Shown one piece after another: positions 35,649-44,447 of a DNA stretch of 64,000 bases. The stretch covers positions 62,001-126,000 of the forward strand of contig JAADHV010000110.1 in assembly GCA_013151635.1 (NCBI GenBank). Direction: 5' to 3'. The stretch comes from Deltaproteobacteria bacterium. Its GTDB lineage: Bacteria > Desulfobacterota > Desulfobacteria > Desulfobacterales > Desulfobacteraceae. A model generated the notes under the pieces. That model made no database searches, was not told where the DNA came from, and was given only the letters and a program-made list of their open reading frames with translations. The position numbers were made by a program, and so were the translations under genes. Each line of letters begins with the position of its first letter. Position 1 is the stretch's first letter.

Positions 35649-36680
35649 TTATAAAATTACAAGTTCTGCCTGAAGCGCTCCGGCAGCCTTGATGCTTTGC
35701 AGGATACTTATTAAATCCTGAGGTTTTACTCCCAGGAAATTCAAGCCCCGGACAAGCTCGCCAATGGTTGAAGTACCGGGCAGGTTCATGACATTTTCTT
35801 TTTTTTCATTTCCTGATCCTTTATTTATGGTCACGGAAAGATCCCCGTGGGCAATTGCCACGCTTGAGATGGTCACATCACTCCCTATTACGACAGTGCC
35901 GGTCTTTTCATTTATCACAACCCTGGCAATGGTGTCGGGAATAACGGAAAGCGTTTCAATATCTGCTATAAATTCCGCCACATTGTGTTGCCACATATTG
36001 TCCGGGACCCTTAAGAGCAATGCGCTGGCATCAATTGTTTTGGCAACTCCTTCCCCGATTGATGCATTAATGGTATCTGTCATCCTTTTTGCCGTTGTGA
36101 AATCAGGCTGGAACAAAGAAAGGATCAGCTTTTTTTTTCCATCCAGTTTAAAGGGTATTTCCTGTTCCACGGATGCGCCGTTGGCAATACGCGCCACCTG
36201 GAGATGACTGTTCCTGGCACCTGCGCTGCTTGGCATGGCAAGGGCGACAGGTCCGCTTGCCAGGGCATATGTCCTGCCATTCACTCCTTTTAACGGGGTC
36301 ACAAGCAATGTACCCCCCTTAAGGCTTTTGGCATCTCCCATGGATGAAACCAAAACATCAATTTTATCGCCTATTCTTGCAAATGGAGGGATATTTGCGG
36401 TTACCATAACAGCTGCAACATTTTTAACCTTCAAGCTGCTTTTATCAACAAAGATATTCATCTTTTCCATCATGTTGGCAAGGGCCTGCTTTGTAAAGCT
36501 GACCCCGTCTTTATCACCTGTGCCATCCAGGCCGACAATAAGGCCATACCCGGTAAGCTGGTTTGCCCGGATACCTTCTATGGCAGCCATGTCCTTTATT
36601 CTGGCGGCTTGTGTCATTGAACAGAAAACAATCCCTGTAAAAACCAGGATCAAAAATTTCATTGTAATTTTATAAAACAT
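35649..36680 (-). CDS. flgI: Flagellar P-ring protein
   Basis: 343 residues with a signal peptide ending near SMTQA; MKFLIL at residue 7 is an alternative start. Hallmarks are RIKDMAAIEGIRANQLTGYG, LIVGLDGTGDKD, ASSMGD-like VLVSSMGDAKSLKGGTLL and, near the end, GVKPQDLISILQSIKAAGAL. FlgI forms the periplasmic ring around the rod and requires the chaperone FlgA, encoded nearby. A P-ring and L-ring imply a Gram-negative envelope. Confidence 0.95.
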   Translation of the reverse strand: MFYKITMKFLILVFTGIVFCSMTQAARIKDMAAIEGIRANQLTGYGLIVGLDGTGDKDGVSFTKQALANMMEKMNIFVDKSSLKVKNVAAVMVTANIPPFARIGDKIDVLVSSMGDAKSLKGGTLLVTPLKGVNGRTYALASGPVALAMPSSAGARNSHLQVARIANGASVEQEIPFKLDGKKKLILSLFQPDFTTAKRMTDTINASIGEGVAKTIDASALLLRVPDNMWQHNVAEFIADIETLSVIPDTIARVVINEKTGTVVIGSDVTISSVAIAHGDLSVTINKGSGNEKKENVMNLPGTSTIGELVRGLNFLGVKPQDLISILQSIKAAGALQAELVIL

Positions 36681-36695
36681 TAAACCGCTTCCTTT

Positions 36696-37421
36696 TTACC
36701 AGGGCCATATGTTATCGAGAATCCTTGTTCCCCAGCCTGGTTTCTGCTTATCTGCAAGTGCGCCCTTGCCATAATACTCAATCCTTGAATCTGCAAGGTA
36801 ACTTGATTTCACCCTGTTTGAAGCTGAAATATCCTGGGGCCTTACAACACCTGCTACAGTGATATACTGGACTTCATTATTGACTTTTACAGCCCTTCTT
36901 CCGAAAAGGCTTAAGTTCCCGTTTGGCAAAACTTCAGTGACCCGGGCTGCGATGGAAGCTGTTACCTGGCCTGACCGGTCACTTTTAGCTTGCCCTTTAA
37001 ACGTATTTGAAAAATCTGTTCCTAAAAGTTTTGTTGCCCCCGGAGGCGCGCCGAATATCTTTTTATCCCCCAGTAAATTGATGGTTGGAAGCCCTATATC
37101 CATGCCAGTTTTTCTTGAGGATTCCGTGTTCACATTCATGCTGGATGTTGAATTTTCAATGATATCCACAATAACCGTGTCTCCCACATGGGCGGCTTTC
37201 GAATCTTCAAACATTGATCCTGTTTTATTTATCCATAAAGACCCTTCTGAGGGACGTGGTAAAGAAAACCGGGGCTGGAGACCGGGTTCTGTTGAAACGC
37301 CATCAGGGACCACAAGTCCTGCAGTGTTTTTGGGAGAATTAAGATTACAACCCCAAAGCCCCAGAAAAAAAACAAAGGTGACCAGCACATTGATAATTTG
37401 AAAAATACGTTTCTCAGTCAT
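36696..37421 (-). CDS. flgH: Flagellar L-ring lipoprotein
   Basis: 241 residues from the ATG at 37421; a TTG at 37436 would overlap flgA. The first 25 residues are a lipoprotein signal with lipobox LWGC (Cys25). SLWINKTGSMFEDSKAAHVGD, VIVDIIENSTSS and LPNGNLSLFGRRAVKVNNE are conserved. FlgH is the outer-membrane bushing of the rod. GGAGG is present about 15 bases upstream, inside the flgA end. Confidence 0.93.
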   Translation of the reverse strand: MTEKRIFQIINVLVTFVFFLGLWGCNLNSPKNTAGLVVPDGVSTEPGLQPRFSLPRPSEGSLWINKTGSMFEDSKAAHVGDTVIVDIIENSTSSMNVNTESSRKTGMDIGLPTINLLGDKKIFGAPPGATKLLGTDFSNTFKGQAKSDRSGQVTASIAARVTEVLPNGNLSLFGRRAVKVNNEVQYITVAGVVRPQDISASNRVKSSYLADSRIEYYGKGALADKQKPGWGTRILDNIWPW

Positions 37422-37425
37422 TTTT

Positions 37426-38436
37426 CTAAAACACAACCTCCACTTTTGATTTTCCTTTTACAATCCCCCTGACAAGCTTGCCGGAATTTAAGTTTTCAAC
37501 CTTGATCATCTCGTTTTTCGCCCCGTCTTCTTTAGAAATTGCAGATGTTGTAATTAACAGGGTGTCACTTTTTGCCACAAGGGTTACGATATCTCCTTTA
37601 TGCACCATGGGAGGGTCTGTAAAATTACGTAATTTTAAATAATCCCCTTTTCTTACACCTGATTTTAAAATTTTCCCGTCTATTTCTCCAAACGCCTTTA
37701 TAAAATTATCACCAAGCGTAAGAACATTGTCTTTTTCATAGTATACATTTTCTTTGGATATTGTTTCCCCTTTTGCATAAGCCTTTGTTGTATGAATTAC
37801 ATTTTCATATACTGCCATGGCTCCTGAAACACTCACTCTGTCAACCTTTGCCCCGTCTATAATCACATCTAAAAGAAAGGACAGCCTTCCATTTTTATCA
37901 ACCATATGATTTGGATCCGACCATAGCCTGATTTTTCCGGGAGGATATGGTTCAAGCCCATGGACATTGAATCGGGTTAATTGGTATTCCTTATCCCTGA
38001 AAATATAAAGAAGAGAATTTTCTACAAATTGCCTGATGTCTTTTTTTGTTATCACCTGGCTTTGACGTTTCACATAAATACGATCCGGGGATTCTATGAT
38101 TATATTTTCAGGCAGGTATCTTTGAGCACGAAGGGCAGAAAGTAATTTTCTTTTATCAAATGATTTTATCTTTCCGGGTTTGGGGGAAGAGCCAAGTTCT
38201 ATTTTCCCCAGTGCTTCTTTTAAAAACCCGTTTGCACTGATCCTGGCTATATCTTTTAAAAAAACATGGGAATTTTTTATAAGACTTGTTTCTTTTACGC
38301 TTATTTTTATATCAGGTTCAAGTATCTTGCCATCGCCGGCAAAAAGACCGTTTAGCCATACCTGTTGAACCAGTATGATCCCGATCACTGAAAACAGGAT
38401 CGGTTTAATATTTAATTTAAAAAAAGACATGTCCAT
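37426..38436 (-). CDS. flgA: P-ring assembly chaperone
   Basis: 336 residues, longer than the usual 220-240. A membrane or signal segment (residues 10-33) is followed by an extra N-terminal domain, and the C-terminal 150 residues are the SAF-like FlgA domain (AYAKGETISKENVYYE; LKSGVRKGDYLKLRNF; KGDIVTLVAKSDTLLI). It acts in the periplasm to assemble FlgI. The gene is four bases from flgG and four from flgH. Confidence 0.9.
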   Translation of the reverse strand: MDMSFFKLNIKPILFSVIGIILVQQVWLNGLFAGDGKILEPDIKISVKETSLIKNSHVFLKDIARISANGFLKEALGKIELGSSPKPGKIKSFDKRKLLSALRAQRYLPENIIIESPDRIYVKRQSQVITKKDIRQFVENSLLYIFRDKEYQLTRFNVHGLEPYPPGKIRLWSDPNHMVDKNGRLSFLLDVIIDGAKVDRVSVSGAMAVYENVIHTTKAYAKGETISKENVYYEKDNVLTLGDNFIKAFGEIDGKILKSGVRKGDYLKLRNFTDPPMVHKGDIVTLVAKSDTLLITTSAISKEDGAKNEMIKVENLNSGKLVRGIVKGKSKVEVVF

Positions 38437-38439
38437 TAT

Positions 38440-39222
38440 TTATCTTTTCAAACCATTGGCAGTGGAAAGCATGCTGTCCGCTGTCTGGATTGATTTGGAA
38501 TTGGCTTCATAAGTTCTCTGGCCTGAAATCATGGATACCATTTCTTCAATCACACTTACATTTGAGCCTTCAAGAAAATTATTGACCACGGTTCCGGCCC
38601 CGTTTTCACCGGGTGTTCTTTCAGTTGCATCACCAGACCCTTGTGTCTGCCTGAAAAGATTATTCCCGGCAGCAAAAAGACCGGCAGGATTGATAAATGT
38701 GCTGATTAAAACATTTTCCGTTGCAAGGATCGATTCATCTGCGCCATGGGCGGTTAAAGTACCATTATCCTGCAGGGTCACTGTTACAGTGGTCACAGGG
38801 AGTGATATCTCGGGCTGCAGGCGGTCGCCGGAAGGCGTTGTTAAAAAGCCTTCACTGTCCAGGGTAAAATTGCCGGCACGGGTATATAAATCCTCATCCC
38901 CGTGGCGCACCTTAAAAAAGCCGTTTCCCTGGATTGCCATATCCAGCTGGTTATCAGTCTGGATATAATCCCCTTGAGTAAACAGCTTTTGCACACTGGT
39001 CGGTTTCACACCCATGCCGACCTGTATTCCTGTCGGGACCTGGCCGCCGCCCGGTGTGGTCTGGCCTGCCACCTGCATGGTTTTATACATAAGATCTTCA
39101 AAATTCGCCCTGGATTTTTTAAATCCGGTGGTATTCGCATTCGCAAGATTATTGGCAACAACATCTGTCTGCATCTGCTGCGCATACATGCCTGTTGCTG
39201 CTGTCCAGAGTGAGCGTATCAT
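38440..39222 (-). CDS. flgG: Distal rod protein
   Basis: 260 residues, normal length. MIRSLWTAATGMYAQQMQTD, VVANNLANANTTGFKKSRA and the LTTPSGDRL and GSNVSVIEEMVSMI motifs identify FlgG, the distal rod subunit. CAGGAGA is placed eight bases before the ATG. It follows flgF by 18 bases. Confidence 0.96.
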   Translation of the reverse strand: MIRSLWTAATGMYAQQMQTDVVANNLANANTTGFKKSRANFEDLMYKTMQVAGQTTPGGGQVPTGIQVGMGVKPTSVQKLFTQGDYIQTDNQLDMAIQGNGFFKVRHGDEDLYTRAGNFTLDSEGFLTTPSGDRLQPEISLPVTTVTVTLQDNGTLTAHGADESILATENVLISTFINPAGLFAAGNNLFRQTQGSGDATERTPGENGAGTVVNNFLEGSNVSVIEEMVSMISGQRTYEANSKSIQTADSMLSTANGLKR

Positions 39223-39240
39223 AAATTATCTCCTGTTATT

Positions 39241-39933
39241 TTATCTGAGCTTCCCAACATTATTGATTGCCATTGAGTCGATTTCATCAAATGTCATCAT
39301 GGATTTTGTAAATGTTTCAAACATCCTGTTGTAATCAATCATCCGAACCATTGCATCCACAACTCTGACATTTGATTTCTCAAGGGCTTTATGCTCTACA
39401 GCCATTTTTTCAGCCTGGATCTCATCTGTGGTTTCACCTTTATATGACAGGATATTCTGCCCGTCCCTTTCCAGCTTATTCAAATTCTTAAAGGTCACGA
39501 TATCAAGTGTGCCAATAATTTGCCCTGAAAGCATTATGTCACCGTTCCGGTTGATGGATAAATCCTGTTCAAGGTTTTTATCATCAAGTGCAATGGCTCC
39601 GCCCTGGCCCATAACAGGGTTCCCATTCTGATCAACTAGAATACCATTCATATCAACAGAAAAATTCCCGTTCCTGGTATATTTTATGCCCTCACGTGTA
39701 TCAATCTTAAAAAAACCTTCCCCTGAAATAGCAATATCAAGTGGATTTCCGGTTGTCAGTATATCCCCTTGTGAAAAATCTTTATTAACCTGGGCTTTAA
39801 ATTTCTCATCAAAGCTGACAATATCCTTCTTGAACCCGTTTGTGTCTGCGTTGGCAAGATTATTCGATACGGTTTCCAATTTTCTTTCCTGCCTTAGTCC
39901 ACCCTGAACAGGCCGGGTCATTTCAAGAATCAT
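39241..39933 (-). CDS. flgF: Proximal rod protein
   Basis: 230 residues. RQERKLETVSNNLANADTNG is the basal-body rod signature, and KALEKSNVRVVDAMVRMIDY the C-terminal one. It is slightly shorter than FlgG and lacks the FlgG-specific segments, fitting FlgF. It is first in the flgF-G-A-H-I-J operon, with a sigma-54 promoter 46 bases upstream and AGGAGA before the start. Confidence 0.92.
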   Translation of the reverse strand: MILEMTRPVQGGLRQERKLETVSNNLANADTNGFKKDIVSFDEKFKAQVNKDFSQGDILTTGNPLDIAISGEGFFKIDTREGIKYTRNGNFSVDMNGILVDQNGNPVMGQGGAIALDDKNLEQDLSINRNGDIMLSGQIIGTLDIVTFKNLNKLERDGQNILSYKGETTDEIQAEKMAVEHKALEKSNVRVVDAMVRMIDYNRMFETFTKSMMTFDEIDSMAINNVGKLR

Positions 39934-39978
39934 GTCTTATGGGCTCTCCTTTTAAATATTTTTACTGAAAAAAGAACC

Positions 39979-39994
39979 TGCAATTAGGATGCCA
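39979..39994 (-). promoter_or_regulatory. Sigma-54 promoter of flgF-G-A-H-I-J
   Basis: Minus-strand TGGCATCCTAATTGCA has GG and GC ten bases apart. Start of transcription is expected near 39968, giving a leader of about 35 bases before flgF. Confidence 0.87.
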
Positions 39995-40365
39995 TCCGGC
40001 TTCAGTCTGAAACTATCCAAAAAAGAACATTTTCCCTTTGTGTCCCCTGTTAAAACTGATGGTCTTAAAAACGCTTACCTTCAAAGCATTAAAGGATAAT
40101 CAAAAGCAAGACAGGATTCGTATATTTCCAAACTTTGCTTTTTGATTTATTGTCTCTTTTGTTTTCGCCAAAAATCCAACAGGGTAAAAGCATAATAATT
40201 GACAGGATACAGAAAATTTTTCCTATCAGGATACAGGATTCCGAAACTCGAAAAATTCAAATTTATCTTGCATAAAACCAACTTTAACGGTAAAGACTAT
40301 TTGCTCTTCTCTGATTTTCAAAAAATGAGAGGCCAATAAAAAAACAAGTATGGGATATTAAATAT
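39995..40365. other. Upstream region of the zinc-ribbon gene
   Basis: 371 bases without a gene. A long stem pairs 40098-40109 (AATCAAAAGCAA) with 40135-40147 (one bulged base). A direct repeat CAGGATACAG occurs at 40203-40212 and 40227-40236, 24 bases apart, next to a TTGACA at 40199-40204 that lacks a convincing -10 partner. These may be binding sites for a regulator of the small gene. Confidence 0.4.
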
Positions 40366-40572
40366 ATGACATCAGGTAACATAAAGCCTGCCAACGGACA
40401 TCCTGATATTGATTTCAAAGCCAATGCCGGTCTTATAGATCATTATTGCCCTTTTTGCGATAAGAAGCTTTTTAAAGGCAATGTTGCAAGTTTTAATATG
40501 GTATGTTCAAATTGCAACAAGCTTGTAAGAAGCCAAAAAGATTATCACAAGGAAAATAAAACCCCGCTTTGA
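40366..40572 (+). CDS. Small zinc-ribbon protein, unknown function
   Basis: 68 residues, with two CxxC knuckles (Cys28/31 in YCPFCDKK; Cys47/50 in VCSNCNK) 15 residues apart, a standard zinc-ribbon layout. The rest is polar and basic. It is alone on the plus strand inside the flagellar cluster, convergent with fhlB and divergent from flgF. No strong ribosome site is seen. The motif spacing supports a real gene; the family is not recognised. Nucleic-acid or protein contact are both possible. Confidence 0.6.
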   Translation: MTSGNIKPANGHPDIDFKANAGLIDHYCPFCDKKLFKGNVASFNMVCSNCNKLVRSQKDYHKENKTPL

Positions 40573-40596
40573 CCCTTCCTTTACAAATTATTTTCA

Positions 40597-40863
40597 TCAC
40601 TGTCTGGAATTCATTGAATATACAAAGGCCAGAAGCTCTGCCACTGCCACGTAAATTTGTGAAGGAATTTCTTCATCAATTTCAAGGGACGAGAGTACCT
40701 CAATAAGGTCAGGGTCATCTTTTATCGGGATATCATGTTTCCTGGCAAGTTCAATAATTTTCTGGGCCACTTTGCCCTTGCCTTTTGCTGTTATCTTGGG
40801 CGCATTTTGAGTTTTTCTGTCATATTTTAATGCAACGGCTTTTTTCTTAAATTTTTTATCCAT
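40597..40863 (-). CDS. Free-standing FlhB C-terminal domain protein (FhlB/YlqH type)
   Basis: 88 residues matching the cytoplasmic domain of FlhB after its cleavage site: KKAVALKYDRKTQNAPKI, AQKIIELARKHDIPIKDDPDL, and PSQIYVAVAELLAFVYSMN. No membrane segments and no NPTH motif. Such proteins can replace the FlhB C-terminal fragment in export switching. It lies six bases after a FliK-like gene, the same pairing as ylqG-ylqH in Bacillus. It is last in the long fliL operon. Confidence 0.85.
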   Translation of the reverse strand: MDKKFKKKAVALKYDRKTQNAPKITAKGKGKVAQKIIELARKHDIPIKDDPDLIEVLSSLEIDEEIPSQIYVAVAELLAFVYSMNSRQ

Positions 40864-40869
40864 CTTATT

Positions 40870-41931
40870 TTAAATCACGATATTTAACACTTGGTCATCC
40901 CTTGCTGTTACCAGGGATTCAATAAAACTGCTTTGCTGGGTTTCTGCTTTTTTTGCTGTCTTGCATTCTACATTGTGAACCTGGTATCCAACATTTTTAA
41001 GCCTGGTTTTCAATTCAAAAATCATTGACTTAACATATTTGCAGGTATCATCATCCTTGAGTAAAAATCTGCCTGAAATTTGCTTTTTCAATATTGAAAA
41101 ATCTGCCCTCAAGGGGCCAAGACGGCTCATGTCCAGCAAAAAAGAGATGTTAATGAGTTTATCGCCATCCTTGTTACTGCTTTTATTTTTATCTCCTGTG
41201 TCTATTAACAGCTGACCGAAACTGAATGCCTGGTCATTAAAAACAGGGAAAGGCAGCAAGAACCGCCCTGAATCAGAACTCTGGTGATTCAGCAATTGAA
41301 AATTTTCTATGGTTGTCAAAAAGGAAGAGGCTGTTTTCAAAATTTCAGACTGCTTCGGGTCAGCCGCCAGCATCTCTTTGAGGATGCTGCCTTTAATATC
41401 CTGCTTTAATAGATTATCAAGGCTGAATTCCAGGGCTGATGATGACTTATTGCCAAGTAAAATCCCGGCAATCTTATTTTCCCATGTCATACCGCTGTTT
41501 TTAATTAATTTCGGTAAAAATGCCTTGTCTGCTTTTCCTGACTTTAAGGCCATACCATGTAACAGGTCTTTTATATTTGCGATCTTTGCCCCGGTGATAT
41601 CAGGTATGGATTCATTTTTCGAAAAAAAACCGATAAGAGATGATATCTGCCTGGTTGTCATTTTTTGAACCGGGCTGATAAGCTTTAGAATGACAGCATC
41701 CTTTTCCTGGATGACTCTTAGCTGGACATCCTCCCCGGGCTTTAGCAGCAGTCCTGTCTTTGCAAGCACTTTTTGACCGTTTACCAGAAGCCTGGCATTA
41801 CCATCCGGTAATAATTTTATTACCTTTGCACGGATAATTTGATTTTTTTTAAAGATCGGGAGACTTTGTTTTTTAGCATCATCCTTATTTATGACCACCT
41901 CAGAAGATGAAATATGGATACCACTGATCAT
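40870..41931 (-). CDS. Second FliK-like protein (YlqG type)
   Basis: 353 residues. An N-terminal part (IIRAKVIKLLPDGNARLLVN; LKPGEDVQLRVIQ) resembles a small OB-like barrel seen in FliK-related proteins. The C-terminus has LLDMSRLGPLRADFSI and then a helix with LKTRLKNVGYQVHNVEC, matching the hook-length control domain. It overlaps the DUF2802 gene by four bases and precedes the free-standing FlhB domain. A true fliK is at 58,922, so this copy may work with the small FlhB-like partner. Similarity is modest. Confidence 0.6.
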   Translation of the reverse strand: MISGIHISSSEVVINKDDAKKQSLPIFKKNQIIRAKVIKLLPDGNARLLVNGQKVLAKTGLLLKPGEDVQLRVIQEKDAVILKLISPVQKMTTRQISSLIGFFSKNESIPDITGAKIANIKDLLHGMALKSGKADKAFLPKLIKNSGMTWENKIAGILLGNKSSSALEFSLDNLLKQDIKGSILKEMLAADPKQSEILKTASSFLTTIENFQLLNHQSSDSGRFLLPFPVFNDQAFSFGQLLIDTGDKNKSSNKDGDKLINISFLLDMSRLGPLRADFSILKKQISGRFLLKDDDTCKYVKSMIFELKTRLKNVGYQVHNVECKTAKKAETQQSSFIESLVTARDDQVLNIVI

Positions 41932-42482
41932 CTGTCATTTTTCTCCATTGCAACAAACTTTTTTTTAAGGTCAATCACCAATTTTACTTCTCCTTTTGGG
42001 ATTGATAATCTTTGGGCAATGGAGTTGATATCAAAATTTTGATTATACATCTCGATAATCTGGTTTTGCTGGTCAAGCACAGCGTTTGAAGATGGGGGGA
42101 AAACGGTTATATTCCTTGTTTCTTCCAATTTCTTCTGCAATGCATTTGCTCTTGATAAAAGAAGATTAATACTTATGACCCTGGAATCCAGAGCATCGTT
42201 CAACTTATTTATTAATCTCTTTTTCTCCTTTATCTGCTCGTCAAAACTGATGGCGGCTTTTTGGGATTCCTTAACTAAAGGCGCAAGCATTTCAATAATA
42301 TCCCTTGCAGATCCTGATACAAATTCTGCATTTTCAGGTCCATCATCCTGATGATTTCGATCCTGTTCCATGAATTTGAGGTGATTGACCTTTTTGACAA
42401 ATAAAAACAAAAAAACAACCAGAATAAAATTAATAATAAAAAGAACCACAATCCAAAATTCAAGTGAGAATAATTCTATCAT
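41928..42482 (-). CDS. Membrane-anchored DUF2802-type flagellar accessory protein
   Basis: 184 residues: one N-terminal membrane helix (residues 8-30, FWIVVLFIINFILVVFLFLF), a coiled-coil middle, and a C-terminal helix-turn-helix-like end (IEMYNQNFDINSIAQRLSIP, KGEVKLVIDL) typical of DUF2802 proteins in flagellar loci. The function is unknown. It overlaps both neighbours by four bases, so it is translationally coupled in the operon. Confidence 0.65.
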   Translation of the reverse strand: MIELFSLEFWIVVLFIINFILVVFLFLFVKKVNHLKFMEQDRNHQDDGPENAEFVSGSARDIIEMLAPLVKESQKAAISFDEQIKEKKRLINKLNDALDSRVISINLLLSRANALQKKLEETRNITVFPPSSNAVLDQQNQIIEMYNQNFDINSIAQRLSIPKGEVKLVIDLKKKFVAMEKNDR

Positions 42483-42790
42483 GCCGTTGTATCCAGCAAC
42501 CTGCCCGGGGCATCAGGATCCGGATCCATTTTTTCTTGTTTTTTCTTTTCTCTCTTTTTTTTCTTTTCTTTTAATTTCTGCCTTCTTATAAGAGCCTCTT
42601 TCTCTTTTTTAGTTTTTAGTTTTTCAGCTTCATCAAACTCCTGAACCGTAGTGTTTGTCACAATTTCACTGACTTCCTGTTGCGCCACAGCCTGTTCCGG
42701 GGAAGGTTTAGGCGTGTTGGCCTGATGTGTCAACTCCTGTGCAACCCCGGACTGTTGTATAACAATATTATGTCCAGGTATGGCTGTCAT
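42479..42790 (-). CDS. Small charged protein of unknown function
   Basis: 103 residues. Residues 1-50 are Gln/Ser/Thr-rich and probably disordered; residues 55-90 form a strongly basic helix (KLKTKKEKEALIRRQKLKEK and more). There is no signal or membrane segment. It overlaps the DUF2802 gene by four bases and follows the multi-motif FliL-like gene by 13. I do not recognise a family. Coupling by overlap argues that it is translated. Confidence 0.55.
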   Translation of the reverse strand: MTAIPGHNIVIQQSGVAQELTHQANTPKPSPEQAVAQQEVSEIVTNTTVQEFDEAEKLKTKKEKEALIRRQKLKEKKKKREKKKQEKMDPDPDAPGRLLDTTA

Positions 42791-42803
42791 TTTAAACCCC
42801 TTT

Positions 42804-44447
42804 CTAACTTGCTTTAAAAGACTTAAAACTGACCCGGTTAATATAATGTCCGGGCAATACTTTTTTTAAAGTTGTTTCAACTATCCGCAGAATATCTGCT
42901 TCTGTGATATCTTCTCTTTTTCCGGAAGCAAGACCTTTATTTATGGAATCATAAATTAAATCCCGGTAAAAAGATAAATTGTTCAGGATTTCATGATATG
43001 CTCTTTGGTCTGAATAATCAATGGAGAGATCAGCCGTGATATAGGTCATATCTTTTGACAAGTCAGGTGCCAGTATGACAAAATCCTTTAAAAGCATGGT
43101 GCCCGGCTTTTTAATATCAGGTTGTGTTTTCACATTGATATCAACCGTCTCGACCTCAATCTCTCTTTGTGTATCAGAAGCAAGGTTTGCAACAGGGGTG
43201 GCAAGCCGTGGTTCCTGGCCTGGCGGTTTACCTGAAAAAAAGATAAAATAGGTTGACGGGACTGCTATTCCCAGAACAATGAGTGCAGACATGCAGGCGA
43301 CCACAAGTTTTGACTTATACCATCCAGATCTTACTTTTGAAGATTTTTTTACAGGTTTTAGAGACTGTTCATCATCATCTCCCTGCAAGACGACCTGATC
43401 CTCATCACCTTCATCGTATTCATCAAAGTTTTCATTTTCCAGTATATCTTCATCATCGACAGCATCATCCATGGTGCTGTCAAATTCATCATCCATTAAA
43501 TCACCAAGGACATCTTCATCCTCCTGGTCAGCAGCCATTAACAGCGTGTCAATATCATCCTGGGATATGAGGACATCATCATCCTCTTCGTCATTGTCAG
43601 GCTCAAGCAGAAGCGAGTCAATATCTTCCTGGGTAACATCTCCATCTTCATCTTCAAAATCAAGCACTTTAACATCTGACTCAGGCTTTAAAAATTCTTC
43701 TGTATCATCTGGTGTCTTTTCTTCTGGAACATCCGATTCCGGTTCCGGTTTCACTTCAAGCTCCGGTTCAGGTACAGGCTCCGGTTCTTCATCCAGGATT
43801 ACAGGTTCGGATGCAGGTTCGTTATCAAAATTTTTAATTAAATTATCTATCGTATCCTGGGAAATCAGGCTGTCCTGAACTTCCACAGCTTGAGATTCAT
43901 CAATTATATAATCATCTTCCTGGTTTTTGTTTTCAAGAACAGGTTCAGCAGGTTTTTCAATTTCTGTTTCATTGATTTTTTCAACAACTTCTTCTTCAAC
44001 AGGCAGGATGTCCTGCTCATTATTGTCTTCCATATCACCCGGGATTTCACTTTCACTCTCTTTATCTTCCGCCTGCCCGCCGCCCATAAGGTTGTTGATA
44101 TCATCCTGGGAAATCGTTTCAAGGTCATCTTCATCAAGATCTTCACCCGATGAAGAAACTTTCCCTCCGGACGATGCATTCATTAACTGGTCAATATCGT
44201 CCTGGGAAATGAGTTCCATTTCATCATCTTCGGAATCATCTTCATCCAAAGGGTCTTCTTTATCTGGTAAATTTGAATTCATCAACTGGTCAATATCATC
44301 CTGGGAAAGCTCTCCTAACTCATCAACCACATCAGCATCATCGTTTGCAATATTTTCTTCTGCTTCTTCAATGGAAGTGGAGTCTAAAAGTTTATCAATA
44401 TCATCCTGGGATATTAAACTGTCTTCTTCTAAAATTGGATCAGACAT
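42804..44447 (-). CDS. FliL-like membrane protein with seven FliM-type SQDDID motifs
   Basis: 547 residues. The acidic N-terminal 370 residues hold seven copies of a ten-residue motif close to ISQDDIDxLL, at 12-21, 47-56, 80-89, 112-121, 195-204, 271-280 and 294-303. FliM in this window starts with [14 protein letters not shown], the element that binds CheY-P and FliN in FliM. A single membrane helix (about 380-404) follows, and residues 445-547 (TMLLKDFVILAPDLSKDMTY; ILNNLSFYRDLIYDSINK; DILRIVETTLKKVLPG) resemble the periplasmic FliL domain. The cytoplasmic part could bind several switch or chemotaxis partners. It follows fliA by 17 bases. Confidence 0.7.
   Translation of the reverse strand: MSDPILEEDSLISQDDIDKLLDSTSIEEAEENIANDDADVVDELGELSQDDIDQLMNSNLPDKEDPLDEDDSEDDEMELISQDDIDQLMNASSGGKVSSSGEDLDEDDLETISQDDINNLMGGGQAEDKESESEIPGDMEDNNEQDILPVEEEVVEKINETEIEKPAEPVLENKNQEDDYIIDESQAVEVQDSLISQDTIDNLIKNFDNEPASEPVILDEEPEPVPEPELEVKPEPESDVPEEKTPDDTEEFLKPESDVKVLDFEDEDGDVTQEDIDSLLLEPDNDEEDDDVLISQDDIDTLLMAADQEDEDVLGDLMDDEFDSTMDDAVDDEDILENENFDEYDEGDEDQVVLQGDDDEQSLKPVKKSSKVRSGWYKSKLVVACMSALIVLGIAVPSTYFIFFSGKPPGQEPRLATPVANLASDTQREIEVETVDINVKTQPDIKKPGTMLLKDFVILAPDLSKDMTYITADLSIDYSDQRAYHEILNNLSFYRDLIYDSINKGLASGKREDITEADILRIVETTLKKVLPGHYINRVSFKSFKAS

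Noticed and set aside
36859-37401. 180-codon plus-strand frame antisense to flgH
   Set aside because: flgH is certain, and the frame has no motif or ribosome site.
40053-40070. GG-N10-GC match (TGGTCTTAAAAACGCT) before the zinc-ribbon gene
   Set aside because: Only the doublets match; the flanking TGGCA and TTGC positions do not, unlike the five accepted sites.
42804-44447. CRISPR-like or tandem DNA repeat in the SQDDID gene
   Set aside because: The repeats are in-frame protein motifs with irregular spacing and variable codons, not an array.
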